A stretch of 64,000 nucleotides of DNA from Enterocloster aldenensis (GTDB lineage Bacteria; Bacillota; Clostridia; Lachnospirales; Lachnospiraceae). The notes beneath the pieces are model-generated. The model worked only from the letters and a program-made list of their open reading frames with translations. It ran no database searches and was not told the origin of the DNA. The number at the start of each line of letters is the position of its first letter. Position 1 is the stretch's first letter. This document shows, one piece after another, positions 1 to 7,448 of the stretch. Location of the stretch: contig NZ_QVEX01000004.1 of the NCBI RefSeq assembly GCF_003434055.1, positions 186,001 through 250,000 on the forward strand. Reading direction: 5' to 3'. The position numbers and the translations under genes are program-made.

Positions 1-1015
1 CCTGCTCTTCCAGAAAGCGGATCGTCTCTGCAAATTGTTTCAGATTTGTATTCTTCGCCTTTTGTGTTCCATAAGCGTAGGATTCTGCAACTGCATTTCT
101 CTTATCACAATAGTTTCTCAGATAATCCGCTAAGGTTGGCTGATGTAAGAACACCATCCGTTCCATCAGTTGGCTTTCTCGAAACAAGGACCATTGAAGA
201 AGATTCTTTGCCCGTTCTTTCATATCATTTAAGGCTCGGATGAGTCGGTTTAAACTTCCCAGTGCGGTTGAAATCCCTCTTGCTTCCATTGCCTGTACAT
301 TCGGTCCTTCATGCACCATCGGGATCTTATCAATCCCCCGTTCCTCATAAGACCTGGCATCGACTCTTTCTGTAAGTCCTTTTTCTTCATACAGTTCGTT
401 ACACATCTTCGCCCAGGCACTTCTCAATTCTTCCAAGGTTTCTTTCCTACTCCAATCCGTTGTATGTACCGCCCGAAATACCGGTTGTCCTTTCTGATTC
501 AAAACCGGCTGTCCATCCGGTGTCAGTACTGGAACCTTTTTTTGCTTTTGTCCCCAGGTACCATCTTCCTGTAAAGGACGAATGGGCACCATGATGTGCA
601 TATGAGGATTGGGGATTTTATCCTTTGCCTTCTTCGGATCATGGATTGCCAGATCTGCAATCATCCCTCTTGCGACTAACTGTTCTTCTACGAATCTTCT
701 TGCAAGCTCAATATTTTCTTCCATGGAAAACTCATTCATCAAGGCAATATCAAAGCTGTGTGCCAGCTGTGCTTTCTTATTCCCTTCGATCCATTCCACC
801 TCATTCCAAAGGGTCTCCCTGTCTTTGAATCTCTCCGGAGCCTGTTTGGGAAGATGAATCTCCGCTAATACCACACCGCCTTTTCTCGTATAATCACTTA
901 CTTCTCCATAATACGTACATTCCAGTTTTGTACCGGCTCGATAAGCAGCACTGGCAATGGCAGACTGCCCTTTTCCTCTGGATAATTGATTCAGATGAAA
1001 GTGATAACATCCCAT
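1..1015 (-). CDS. MobA/MobL-family relaxase (3' end outside window)
   Basis: The minus-strand frame is still open at base 1, so about 338 N-terminal residues of a larger protein are visible. MobA/MobL relaxases nick a plasmid or element at its transfer origin and stay bound to the 5' end during conjugal transfer. Seen here: YRAGTKLE near residue 25 and the metal-binding His-x-His in NPHMHIMVP near residues 138-140, both typical of the family. ATG 1015 is chosen because a GGAG lies about 9 nt upstream; an in-frame ATG at 1024 has no spacing to that site. It starts immediately after the DUF3847-like gene, in the usual mobilisation-module order. The tract is AT-richer than the chromosome after 10.6 kb. 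Confidence 0.85.
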   Translation of the reverse strand, partial: MGCYHFHLNQLSRGKGQSAIASAAYRAGTKLECTYYGEVSDYTRKGGVVLAEIHLPKQAPERFKDRETLWNEVEWIEGNKKAQLAHSFDIALMNEFSMEENIELARRFVEEQLVARGMIADLAIHDPKKAKDKIPNPHMHIMVPIRPLQEDGTWGQKQKKVPVLTPDGQPVLNQKGQPVFRAVHTTDWSRKETLEELRSAWAKMCNELYEEKGLTERVDARSYEERGIDKIPMVHEGPNVQAMEARGISTALGSLNRLIRALNDMKERAKNLLQWSLFRESQLMERMVFLHQPTLADYLRNYCDKRNAVAESYAYGTQKAKNTNLKQFAETIRFLEEQ

Positions 1016-1016
1016 C

Positions 1017-1439
1017 TTACTCATCTCCCTGTGGCAGTTCACCTCGTTGCATTGCCTTTAATAGTGCTTCCTCTTCTGCGAATTCTCGTTCCTTCGCTTC
1101 TGCAGTTTCCGCCCGTCCACGAACCATTTCATGAACGACATCACAAAACTTACAAGCGGGATCATGAAGAAGTTCATCCATCAGCTGATAAAATTCCGCC
1201 TCGGTCAGATATTTGGTATCTTTACAGATTGCTTCTATGGCTGCTCCTTTCTGAATCAACAGATGGGTTCGTGCCTTTCGTTTTTTCTTTTTCTGTGTAT
1301 CCAGATAATTCAAGGATCTCTGGATCCTATGCTCTGCCTGTTCCTTCTCAAGCTTTGCCTGTTTCAATGCAGCTTCTGTTTTTTCAATCTCAAGAAGTGC
1401 TTCCTGCGTATATTCCTGAAATGTTTTCTTCTTCGCCAT
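1017..1439 (-). CDS. DUF3847-like mobilisation accessory protein
   Basis: A 140-residue protein, very rich in Lys and Glu, with a predicted coiled coil over roughly residues 5-65 (repeated ALKQAKLEKEQAE-type heptads) and a C-terminal segment containing CKFCDVVHEMVRGR. It resembles the DUF3847 proteins found directly upstream of MobA/MobL genes in Firmicute mobile elements; their biochemical role is not established. The frame is open up to 1538, but ATG 1439 follows an AGGAG about 11 nt upstream and begins the conserved MAKKKTF, so the longer form is probably read-through. Its stop at 1017-1019 abuts the relaxase start, implying translational coupling. Confidence 0.7.
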   Translation of the reverse strand: MAKKKTFQEYTQEALLEIEKTEAALKQAKLEKEQAEHRIQRSLNYLDTQKKKKRKARTHLLIQKGAAIEAICKDTKYLTEAEFYQLMDELLHDPACKFCDVVHEMVRGRAETAEAKEREFAEEEALLKAMQRGELPQGDE

Positions 1440-1582
1440 ATCGTTCTTTTTCTCCTTTTTAAACTCTTCAATTTTCTCTGTTACGGGATAGGCATTTCTG
1501 CCGGAAGGGGAACCCTTCTTCGGATGGATCATCCGCAAATACTTTCGGAATTCCCCTTCAGAAAGATGCTACTTCCGTAGGA

Positions 1583-1612
1583 CGCACATACCTTTTAAGG
1601 TATATAAGTGCG
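1583..1612. other. Inverted repeat between ssb and DUF3847-like gene
   Basis: Two nested inverted repeats: outer CGCAC/GTGCG and inner ATACCTT/AAGGTAT around a 2-base loop. There is no T-run on either side, so it is not a clear terminator. It lies in the gap between ssb (ends 1642) and the next gene of the same direction and could be a processing hairpin or a recognition site of the mobile element. Confidence 0.4.
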
Positions 1613-1641
1613 CTCTTCTGCTTTCAGCATCCGAGTTATTC

Positions 1642-2046
1642 TTACTCAAACGGAAGTTCTTCTCCGTCTGGAAGATTCATAAATCCATCTGGATCGGTAT
1701 CTTCTTTCTTTTCTGATCCTGACAGTTTCTTCCCTTCTGCGAAATAATGTTCTTCTACAATCACGTTGGTGGCATAAACTTTATTCCCCTCCTGATTCAC
1801 ATAGCTTCCTGTCTGGATCCGCCCGCTTACTAAAATCTTCAAACCTTTTTTCAGATATTTTTCTGCAAACTCAGCATTCTTCCCAAAGGTGACACAAGAA
1901 ATAAAATCTGTTTCTGCCTTTCCATCCTTTCGATATCGTCTGTCTACTGCCAGCGTGTATCTGGCCATTGCAGTATTGTTTTCATCCTGGAGATATTTCA
2001 CCTCCGGATCTTTTGTCAGTCTTCCCATTAAGATTGTTTTGTTCAT
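1642..2046 (-). CDS. ssb: Single-stranded DNA-binding protein (element-borne)
   Basis: A 134-residue SSB. The OB fold covers roughly residues 1-105, starting MNKTILMGRLTKDPE and including YTLAVDRR, FISCVTFGKNAEF and ILVSGRIQTGSY. The short tail ends in DGEELPFE, the acidic C-terminal tip through which SSBs recruit replication and repair partners. It coats single-stranded DNA, here probably strands made during element transfer or replication. Clostridial chromosomal ssb usually lies between rpsF and rpsR; this copy sits upstream of DUF3847-like and relaxase genes, which marks it as the element's own. ATG 2046 is preceded by AGAAAGGAGAAAC, a good ribosome site. Confidence 0.9.
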   Translation of the reverse strand: MNKTILMGRLTKDPEVKYLQDENNTAMARYTLAVDRRYRKDGKAETDFISCVTFGKNAEFAEKYLKKGLKILVSGRIQTGSYVNQEGNKVYATNVIVEEHYFAEGKKLSGSEKKEDTDPDGFMNLPDGEELPFE

Positions 2047-2381
2047 GTAGTTTCTCCTTTCTCTTTTCGTTTTTTCTTTGTTCTTGAATCAGGTCCGATT
2101 CTTTTAAGGCAAATGTAATTTGTTCCTCATATATCAGAACGTAGAGAGGGCTTTTTACAAATAAAAAATGAATGTTATTTTTTTACCCTCATATAACGAA
2201 AGGCTCAGAGGGGAAAATACAGGGTGGAAAAGGAAATTTTTTATTTTTCCGCACAAAAATACCCCTATGACTTCAAAATCGAAATCATAGGAGTATTTAA
2301 TTCAACCTACTCAGTGGGGTGTTTTATATTTTGTTTTACACATGTCATTACAGTGTTTTTCAGTTCGACAAGCTGAAATTG
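2047..2381. other. AT-rich gap upstream of ssb
   Basis: About 335 bases with no convincing gene. It holds the leader of ssb, two imperfect copies of a CTCATATA-containing motif near 2127 and 2189, the terminator at 2255-2300, and a small TTTCAG/CTGAAA hairpin near 2360. I see no clear iterons or replication origin. Confidence 0.4.
2255..2300 (-). terminator. Rho-independent terminator of the XRE/membrane-protein operon
   Basis: Stem AAATACCCCTATGA / TCATAGGAGTATTT with one mismatch, followed on the minus strand by a run of five T. It lies about 80 bases after the stop of the small membrane gene at 2382. Confidence 0.75.
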
Positions 2382-2552
2382 TTATTCATCTTTTGTTTTT
2401 TTCTTATAAACAATTGTTCCAACAGAACTTCCAAGACATATGCCAATTGCTATGCCTAACGCAAGATTATCTAAAATAATTCCGAATACTACACCTAAAC
2501 ATAACCCGACTGAAATTCCATTTCCAAAATAATTTTTTTTATCCTTCATCAT
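2382..2552 (-). CDS. Small glycine-zipper membrane protein, 56 aa
   Basis: Starts at ATG 2552 (in-frame ATG also at 2549) behind a strong AGGAGGT site about 5 nt upstream. The protein starts MMKDKKNYFGNG and has two hydrophobic stretches (SVGLCLGVVFGIILD and ALGIAIGICLGSSVGTIVY) with Gly every three to four residues, then a Lys-rich tail. That fits a glycine-zipper hairpin in the membrane. Last gene of an apparent three-gene operon with the XRE regulator and the DUF6442-like protein; 27 bases separate it from the regulator. Function unknown. Confidence 0.75.
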   Translation of the reverse strand: MMKDKKNYFGNGISVGLCLGVVFGIILDNLALGIAIGICLGSSVGTIVYKKKTKDE

Positions 2553-2579
2553 AATACCTCCTGCAAAGTCAACTTTTTA

Positions 2580-2792
2580 TTATTCATCAAAATAGAATAA
2601 TTCCTCAAATTTTTTATCAAGTGCTATACATATAATCAATGCTAATTTCGCCGTTGGATTAAATTGTCCTGTTTCAATAGAACTAATTGTATTTCGGGAT
2701 ACCCCAACCATTTCTGCTAATGCCGATTGCGAGAGTTTTTTTTCTGTTCTTGCACTCTTTAAATTATTTTTTAATACCAATTTATCATCCAT
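2580..2792 (-). CDS. XRE-family transcriptional regulator
   Basis: A compact 70-residue Cro/C1-type helix-turn-helix protein starting MDDKLVLKNN, with the recognition region QSALAEMVGVSRNTISSIETG and little beyond the DNA-binding domain. ATG 2792 overlaps the stop of the upstream gene (TAATG) with a GGGG site 8 nt before it, so the frame's extension to 2810 is unlikely to be used. Small regulators of this type commonly control their own operon with a membrane protein; the three CCAAGTTT boxes around the promoter at 3129-3193 are the likely operator (inference). Confidence 0.85.
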   Translation of the reverse strand: MDDKLVLKNNLKSARTEKKLSQSALAEMVGVSRNTISSIETGQFNPTAKLALIICIALDKKFEELFYFDE

Positions 2793-3106
2793 TAGAATAA
2801 CCCCATACAAAATTTATAAAAAAAGTAAACTGCCAATAGTAAAAATACAACACCGCAAATTATACTCCATTTCTTCTTAAGTTTAATCCCTTCATAGGTA
2901 AATCCCAATCCTGATGTACAAAACAAAATAGAAATTATATCTGCCGGAGACTCCATACAAAATAGTTTAATGAACATTATAATAATGCCTAAAACAGTAA
3001 GCCCCCAAAGAGAAAAAGCATCTCGTTTTGTACGCACACTCTTTTCACGTTCATCTCCATAAATATTTTCTTTTTTACTTCTAGCTAAAATTTCTTCCTT
3101 ATTCAT
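2792..3106 (-). CDS. Small membrane protein, DUF6442-like
   Basis: A 104-residue protein beginning MNKEEILARSKKENIYGDERE, a charged N-terminal segment typical of DUF6442-type proteins, then three predicted membrane helices (about residues 33-50, 57-73 and 81-100). It is the first gene of the operon with the XRE regulator, overlapping it by one base. Proteins with this opening recur next to small XRE regulators in Firmicutes, but their function is unknown. Family assignment is from memory of the N-terminal motif. Confidence 0.7.
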   Translation of the reverse strand: MNKEEILARSKKENIYGDEREKSVRTKRDAFSLWGLTVLGIIIMFIKLFCMESPADIISILFCTSGLGFTYEGIKLKKKWSIICGVVFLLLAVYFFYKFCMGLF

Positions 3107-3128
3107 TGATATTCCCCTTTCTTAAATG

Positions 3129-3193
3129 CCAAGTTTTATTTACATTCATAATATACCACTACCAAGTTTACTTGTCAATTATTTTCCAAGTTT
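3129..3193 (-). promoter_or_regulatory. Promoter with three CCAAGTTT operator boxes
   Basis: On the minus strand TTGACA (3178-3173) and TATATT (3155-3150) are separated by exactly 17 bases, a near-consensus sigma-A promoter for the operon at 3106. The octamer CCAAGTTT occurs three times in the same direction: 3129-3136 downstream of the -10, 3162-3169 in the spacer and 3186-3193 upstream of the -35. This suits repression by the operon's own XRE regulator. Confidence 0.7.
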
Positions 3194-3288
3194 TCTTTGC
3201 ATTAAATCAATGAATATAGAAGCAAGAGAAAATACTTACTTTCATAATTTTAAATTTTCTTAACTCTTTTAATTCAATAAGCTGAAAT

Positions 3289-4197
3289 TTAGCGATTTCT
3301 TTTTCCGGTATTCTCTGTCCCACGGATTTCCTCATGATAGAAATAATCTACGATTACCGGATGTCCCTGCGGGACTCTGCCATAAGGCATTTCATTATCC
3401 ACAAAGGCACAATCATACTTCTTAGCCATTTTCTCAGCTTTTACTTCAAGTGCTTCAAAGTAGCTGCGGTTATGCTTGTTATAGATCTCGTCGTAAAGTG
3501 GTACAAGATCAGGATATTTTCCGGCGATATAATCCATAATTGTCTTTTTGAAACCGCCTCGAAGATTGAGATTTTCGAGCCAGAACAGATCGCACTGATC
3601 CTTTACCCGCTCAAAGATTGCTTCAAAATCCGTGATACCGGGGAATACCGGGGATACGAAACAGACTGTACGGATACCTGCCTCATATACCTGCTTCATA
3701 GCAGCGATACGGTGCTCAATGCTCGAAGCAGAATCCATATCGTTCTTGAAATTTACATCTAGTGTGTTGATCGACCATGAAACGGTTACACGTCCAAGCT
3801 TCTTCAGCAGATCAATATCCCGTACCACAAGATCTGACTTTGTGCAGATCAGAATATCTGCGTCACTGCCGATCAGCTGCTCCAGAAGTTTTCTGGTATT
3901 CCCGAATTGCTCCTCCTGTGGATTGTAGCCATCTGTCACAGAACCGATGACCACCCGCTGTCCGGCATATTTCTTCGGATTTTTAATTTCCGGCCAATGC
4001 TTCACATCAAGGAAAGTGCCCCATTCCTCCTTGTGCCCGGTAAAGCGCTTCATAAAAGAAGCATAGCAATACTTGCAGGCATGTGTACAGCCCACATAGG
4101 GATTGACCGAGTAACCGCCTACCGGCAGACTAGACTTAGTCATGATGTTCTTTGTTTCCACCTCACGAATGAGGATTCCATTTATTACTTCTTCCAT
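3289..4197 (-). CDS. Radical SAM mobile pair protein B (SPL-like radical SAM enzyme)
   Basis: A 302-residue radical SAM protein. The cluster-binding motif CTHACKYCYA (C-x3-C-x2-C, about residues 37-46) should hold a 4Fe-4S centre that cleaves S-adenosylmethionine to a radical. The sequence around it resembles the SplB/Rv2578c-like group (COG1533), and VVIGSVTDGYNPQEE follows as in that group. Its start overlaps the 3' end of the companion radical SAM gene by 13 bases, so the two are almost certainly co-translated. The pair plus a MarR regulator matches what NCBI family names call the 'radical SAM mobile pair' system; substrate unknown. A GAGG lies 10 nt before ATG 4197. Confidence 0.85.
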   Translation of the reverse strand: MEEVINGILIREVETKNIMTKSSLPVGGYSVNPYVGCTHACKYCYASFMKRFTGHKEEWGTFLDVKHWPEIKNPKKYAGQRVVIGSVTDGYNPQEEQFGNTRKLLEQLIGSDADILICTKSDLVVRDIDLLKKLGRVTVSWSINTLDVNFKNDMDSASSIEHRIAAMKQVYEAGIRTVCFVSPVFPGITDFEAIFERVKDQCDLFWLENLNLRGGFKKTIMDYIAGKYPDLVPLYDEIYNKHNRSYFEALEVKAEKMAKKYDCAFVDNEMPYGRVPQGHPVIVDYFYHEEIRGTENTGKRNR

Positions 4198-4874
4198 GAT
4201 TTCTGTACCTCTAACACTTTATTAAATTCTTCCGGCATTTCCTGAATCATATTTTCATCCCCTATGATAGGGACAAGGTCTTCCTTCATAAACACCGGAA
4301 TGCCGAGCTTATGTGCCTGGTTCGTCAGAGACCATGCCCATTCCGGCTCCGTATGAATCTTCCTGCTCTGAGCTCCGGTCATGGTGCCCACAACGATCCA
4401 ATTGATTCCGGAAAGGTCAACTGTGCCGGGATCGTCGAATAACGGCTCAAAGGTAACATGGTAATGTTTTGCTCTAACGTTTTTCCGAAGGGCGTCGATA
4501 CGCCACAGTTCTGCTTTCCTCGTCACCGTAATGCCAAACCATGCGTTTTCCAGATCGGTATCAAAATCCAGCAAATCAGGTCGCTTGGTAAGGAACAGGA
4601 ACTGATGCTGTGGATTTTCACGGATCTTTGCAAATACCTCGTCTCTCCATTCCGGCTTCCATCCGGAGAGATCGCTCATCCCAGTAAGAAGAAAGTTCTG
4701 CGGACGTTTCTTTTCCATCATCTTGAGCTTACCCGGAAAGAATTCAGGGTCAGCGAAGTCATCAATCATATGCCAGCGTTTCACGTTGTTGCGGGCATAG
4801 CAATATGCACACCCCACTGTGCAGCCAATGACGATATTCATGTTCTGAATCTGATCTTTGATACAAATACTCAT
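4185..4874 (-). CDS. Radical SAM mobile pair protein A (DUF5131-like)
   Basis: A 229-residue protein with the radical SAM motif CTVGCAYCYARN close to its N terminus, followed by phage Gp37/DUF5131-like features (FLLTGMSDLSGWKPEWRDE, FLFLTKRPDLL, WFGITVT). Such proteins bind a 4Fe-4S cluster and SAM; no substrate is known. ATG 4874 overlaps the MarR stop in the ATGA arrangement, so I prefer it to the in-frame GTG at 4886. Middle gene of the MarR-A-B operon. Confidence 0.85.
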   Translation of the reverse strand: MSICIKDQIQNMNIVIGCTVGCAYCYARNNVKRWHMIDDFADPEFFPGKLKMMEKKRPQNFLLTGMSDLSGWKPEWRDEVFAKIRENPQHQFLFLTKRPDLLDFDTDLENAWFGITVTRKAELWRIDALRKNVRAKHYHVTFEPLFDDPGTVDLSGINWIVVGTMTGAQSRKIHTEPEWAWSLTNQAHKLGIPVFMKEDLVPIIGDENMIQEMPEEFNKVLEVQKSWKK

Positions 4875-5308
4875 GACTTCTGCCACTCCTCAAGATTCTT
4901 TCTGATGCGGTCGAGGCATTCCTCAAACCGGGTAATTTCTTCCTCTGAAAAACCTTTGTAGTAAATACTGCCCATCTCATCAGATACAGAATCGTACTCG
5001 CCCTTTAAGGCATGTGCTTTCTCAGTCAGAAACAGGAGTGTTTTCCTTTTGTCCGTTTTAGACTGAACACGGCTTATCAGCCCTTGATTTTCCATTCTTT
5101 CCAGCATCGTAGTAAGAGATGTTATCGCTAATCCGCATTTAGTCGAGAGTGACCTGATTGAGATACCATCCTTCTGCCACAGCACATAAAGAATACGTCC
5201 CTGGGCTCCATTAAACGCATCAATATTCTTTTCACTGAGAATCTTCTCGAAAATCCGGTCTCCAAGCTGTTTTATTTTGGTGACAAGAAATCCTCCATTC
5301 ATTTCCAT
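4871..5308 (-). CDS. MarR-family regulator of the radical SAM mobile pair
   Basis: A 145-residue MarR-type winged-helix protein: dimerisation helices at both ends and a central DNA-binding part containing SIRSLSTKCGLAITSLTTML and the wing near RVQSKTDKRKTLLFLTEK. MarR proteins bind palindromes as dimers and are released by ligands or oxidants. It is the first gene of the operon with the two radical SAM genes. An AGGAG 7 nt before ATG 5308 lies inside one arm of the palindrome at 5312-5359, so binding there would block both transcription and ribosome access. Confidence 0.88.
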   Translation of the reverse strand: MEMNGGFLVTKIKQLGDRIFEKILSEKNIDAFNGAQGRILYVLWQKDGISIRSLSTKCGLAITSLTTMLERMENQGLISRVQSKTDKRKTLLFLTEKAHALKGEYDSVSDEMGSIYYKGFSEEEITRFEECLDRIRKNLEEWQKS

Positions 5309-5311
5309 ACA

Positions 5312-5359
5312 AAAGCTCCTATATAGTAGTTTATTAAAAACATACTATATAGGAGCTTT
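5312..5359. promoter_or_regulatory. Perfect 17-bp inverted repeat, likely MarR operator
   Basis: Left arm 5312-5328 and right arm 5343-5359 are exact reverse complements over 17 bases, with a 14-base centre. The arm next to the gene carries the AGGAG ribosome site of the MarR gene. As DNA it is a good dimer operator; as RNA it would fold and hide the ribosome site. I infer autoregulation of the radical SAM operon. Confidence 0.75.
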
Positions 5360-5451
5360 ATTGTCAAGAGTTTATATGTCTTAATAGGTAAATTCCGTTT
5401 TTTTCAATTCTCCAAACTGTGATTGTTCGATCTTTTCAAATACTAACGTCC

Positions 5452-5784
5452 TTAATTCTGTTCAATAATTGATTTATAGTAGTTACCAAAGTCAGCAAGT
5501 GAATTAACAATTGGAAGCATTTTTGTTCCGAGTTCCGTTAAGCCGTATTCAACTCTCGGTGGCTGCTCATGGTAATCGTGGCGATATGCCAGCCCATCAC
5601 TCATCATTTGTCTTAAACTATCTGTCAAAACCTTTTGTGAAATACCATCTATACTTCGTTGTAGCTCATTGAATCTCCATGGACGCTCTTTCAAGTTACG
5701 CAAAATCAGCAGTTTCCATTTTCCTCCGATAAGAGATACTGCTGTTGCAACTGGGCATTCCGGTAATTCTTCTTTTGCTCGCAT
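5452..5784 (-). CDS. HxlR-family transcriptional regulator
   Basis: A 110-residue HxlR-type winged helix protein: CPVATAVSLIGGKWKLLILRNL at the N terminus (the Cys and GGKW are family hallmarks), FNELQRSIDGISQKVLTDSLRQM as recognition region, and PRVEYGLTELGTKMLPIV as the wing and dimer helix. HxlR proteins usually respond to electrophiles or redox stress and control a divergent neighbour. ATG 5784 follows GGAGGT at 7 nt; the frame opens three codons earlier at a GTG inside that ribosome site. Divergent from the cupin gene at 5927. Confidence 0.9.
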   Translation of the reverse strand: MRAKEELPECPVATAVSLIGGKWKLLILRNLKERPWRFNELQRSIDGISQKVLTDSLRQMMSDGLAYRHDYHEQPPRVEYGLTELGTKMLPIVNSLADFGNYYKSIIEQN

Positions 5785-5834
5785 AATTCTCACCTCCGAG
5801 TCTATTGTAACACATTCATTTTTGAGTGTACAGT

Positions 5835-5880
5835 TACAAAAAGGTGCGTACTTGTTTTTGTATGTATCTCACACTATACT
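5835..5880 (+). promoter_or_regulatory. Cupin promoter with overlapping HxlR-type operator
   Basis: TTGTTT (5852-5857) and TATACT (5875-5880) are 17 bases apart, a good sigma-A promoter for the cupin gene. TACAAAAA (5835-5842) and TTTTTGTA (5855-5862) form a perfect 8-bp inverted repeat with a 12-base centre that covers the -35. This is the likely site through which the divergent HxlR protein acts. Confidence 0.7.
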
Positions 5881-5926
5881 AATACCAAGCAACCAGAAAC
5901 TACAAATTAACTATGGAGGTATTATT

Positions 5927-6280
5927 ATGGCAAATTACACAAAAACAACTATTGGAAAGGAAAACCGAATTGAGCTACATGAAAAGTTGTCTTTAACAGG
6001 TGCAGAAATCAGTTTAAACGAACTACCTGCAGGAGCAAATGTCCCATTTGTTCATTCTCATAAAGAAAATGAAGAAATCTATGGAATTCTTTCAGGTAAC
6101 GGCAAAGCCATAATTGATGGAGAAGAAATTAGCCTTTCAACTGGAGACTGGCTAAAAATCGCACCTGCTGCAAAGCGTCAGTTTTTTGCATCCGATATTT
6201 CTGGAATTACTTATATCTGCATTCAGGTAAAAGAAAATTCTCTGGAACATTTTACAGCAGAGGATGCCGTAATCGGCTAA
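5927..6280 (+). CDS. Small cupin-domain protein
   Basis: A 117-residue single-domain cupin. The first cupin motif is visible in VPFVHSHKENEEIYGILSGNG (two His and a Glu as metal ligands) and the second in STGDWLKIAPAAKRQFFA. ATG 5927 is chosen because TGGAGGT lies 6-7 nt before it; the frame extends upstream into the HxlR gene but that part has no ribosome site. The pairing with a divergent HxlR regulator is common, and such cupins are thought to handle a reactive small molecule or quinone. Reaction unknown. Confidence 0.85.
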   Translation: MANYTKTTIGKENRIELHEKLSLTGAEISLNELPAGANVPFVHSHKENEEIYGILSGNGKAIIDGEEISLSTGDWLKIAPAAKRQFFASDISGITYICIQVKENSLEHFTAEDAVIG

Positions 6281-6300
6281 TTAAAAGTATTTATTTACAA

Positions 6301-6345
6301 AAATGCACAGTTCACGATAAGCTAAGAACTGTGCATTTCTTTTTT
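6301..6345 (+). terminator. Terminator after the cupin gene
   Basis: Perfect 13-bp stem AAATGCACAGTTC / GAACTGTGCATTT followed by TCTTTTTT. The A-run on the other side may let it serve the convergent gene at 6388 as well. Confidence 0.85.
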
Positions 6346-6387
6346 GTTCAATATTACGTTTTCTCAATTTTTCAAACAAGAATTTGT

Positions 6388-6825
6388 TTAACCTCTTAAA
6401 TTCTTTTTCTTTACAAACATGGAAATTAACTCTGCTACAATTCCTAAGAGCAAATATCCCAACGCATATAAAATAAATGCCTTTTCTCCCATACTAAAGA
6501 ACAGCCATGTCCCAAGCAAAAAGAATAGCGCTATGATAATTGGTAGTGTCCAAAATATTTTTATGTCCTTGCCGGCGTATGCTCCGGAGCAAATTGCATA
6601 AATAGGATTCACTGCAAAAAACAGAATGAAGCAAACTGCCATGCCGCCATCACCTTTTATGAATGTAACCGCAAGCCATGGAAACACCAACATAATTACT
6701 GCTGTCGCTAATATCATCTTAGTACGGTATCCTGTTCCATCTGGTGTAAGTTTTACTACACTTATTATAACTTCAAAAGCAAACGCCCAAACTGCTTTCT
6801 TATTAAAAAAACTTAGAAGAGACAT
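6388..6825 (-). CDS. Membrane protein of unknown function
   Basis: A 145-residue, very hydrophobic protein with about four predicted membrane helices (near residues 10-27, 37-56, 61-79 and 90-135 as one or two helices) and a basic C terminus ending VKKKNLRG. I do not recognise a family. The ribosome site GAGGAGA is very close to ATG 6825. It is convergent with the cupin gene and shares the terminator region. It lies in the AT-rich mobile tract; a role as an accessory cargo gene is only inference. Confidence 0.6.
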   Translation of the reverse strand: MSLLSFFNKKAVWAFAFEVIISVVKLTPDGTGYRTKMILATAVIMLVFPWLAVTFIKGDGGMAVCFILFFAVNPIYAICSGAYAGKDIKIFWTLPIIIALFFLLGTWLFFSMGEKAFILYALGYLLLGIVAELISMFVKKKNLRG

Positions 6826-7094
6826 TCTCCTCTAAGCCTTTATACTTTATCATAGAATACTTTTTACTTTTATATTTCCTCATGGTCACGATGCTTTTTT
6901 CGCTTAAATCCTACCTTTTGAACACAGGATATTACATGTAAAGATTTTACCCCCACTAAAGACTCTTACCTCACCTCATAAACAACCTTCACAAAAACGC
7001 CTCTTTTGTTACATCTATATGTAAAGAACTATCTGCTTTTTTACATTTAAAACACGCTATACCAAATTGTAAAGATTTTACTTTCAAATTTATT

Positions 7095-7140
7095 TATAAA
7101 AAAAGCTGTAAGATTCCACTATTAGAATTCTTACAGCTTT
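7095..7140 (-). terminator. Rho-independent terminator
   Basis: Stem AAAGCTGTAAGA / TCTTACAGCTTT, followed on the minus strand by a run of seven T. It lies about 310 bases downstream of the ATPase gene and could end its transcript. Confidence 0.65.
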
Positions 7141-7250
7141 CATTCTCATCATGTCACATCCCTAAATTATAATTATTTATCTTGTAACACTCACACAAAA
7201 ATCTATGGGTTATTTTCGGGTTATTTCTTCCACACAAATACCTTCCAAGT

Positions 7251-7319
7251 ATTGATTTTACTGACTTTTTAAGGAGTTCTTCAAAGAGTGCCGTGGCAAA
7301 CGAATAGTATTTTTATCAT
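7251..7319 (-). repeat. Attachment-site-like repeat, copy A (phosphatase gene 5' scar)
   Basis: This 69-base block matches 10291-10359 in the same direction without gaps (54 of 69 by eye; 29 of the last 31). Read on the minus strand from ATG 7319 it encodes MIKILFVCHGTL then a stop: the first codons and part of the catalytic loop of a low-molecular-weight protein tyrosine phosphatase. A short conserved gene start followed by unrelated sequence is the signature of site-specific integration into that gene. Confidence 0.65.
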
Positions 7320-7448
7320 CTTGATTATATCCTTTCATAAACCTGTAATTATTGGTTTTCTGGCGCTTTCTTGATTTTCTGTTTTCACCCCGCTCTACGC
7401 ATATCTACATAAATCTATATAAATTATCGGGCAAATGGTGTAAGAAAA

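Larger units (their letters stand above)
6839..7448. other. Non-coding AT-rich stretch with terminator and attachment-site scar
   Basis: About 600 bases without a plausible gene. It contains short repeats of the type TGTAAAGATTTTAC near 6937-7083, the minus-strand terminator at 7095-7140 and the attachment-site-like block at 7251-7319. The layout suggests the end region of an inserted element. Confidence 0.5.

Noticed and set aside
5669..5926. N-terminal extension of the cupin gene
   Set aside because: It runs opposite to and through the HxlR gene and promoter, and the good ribosome site is at 5927.
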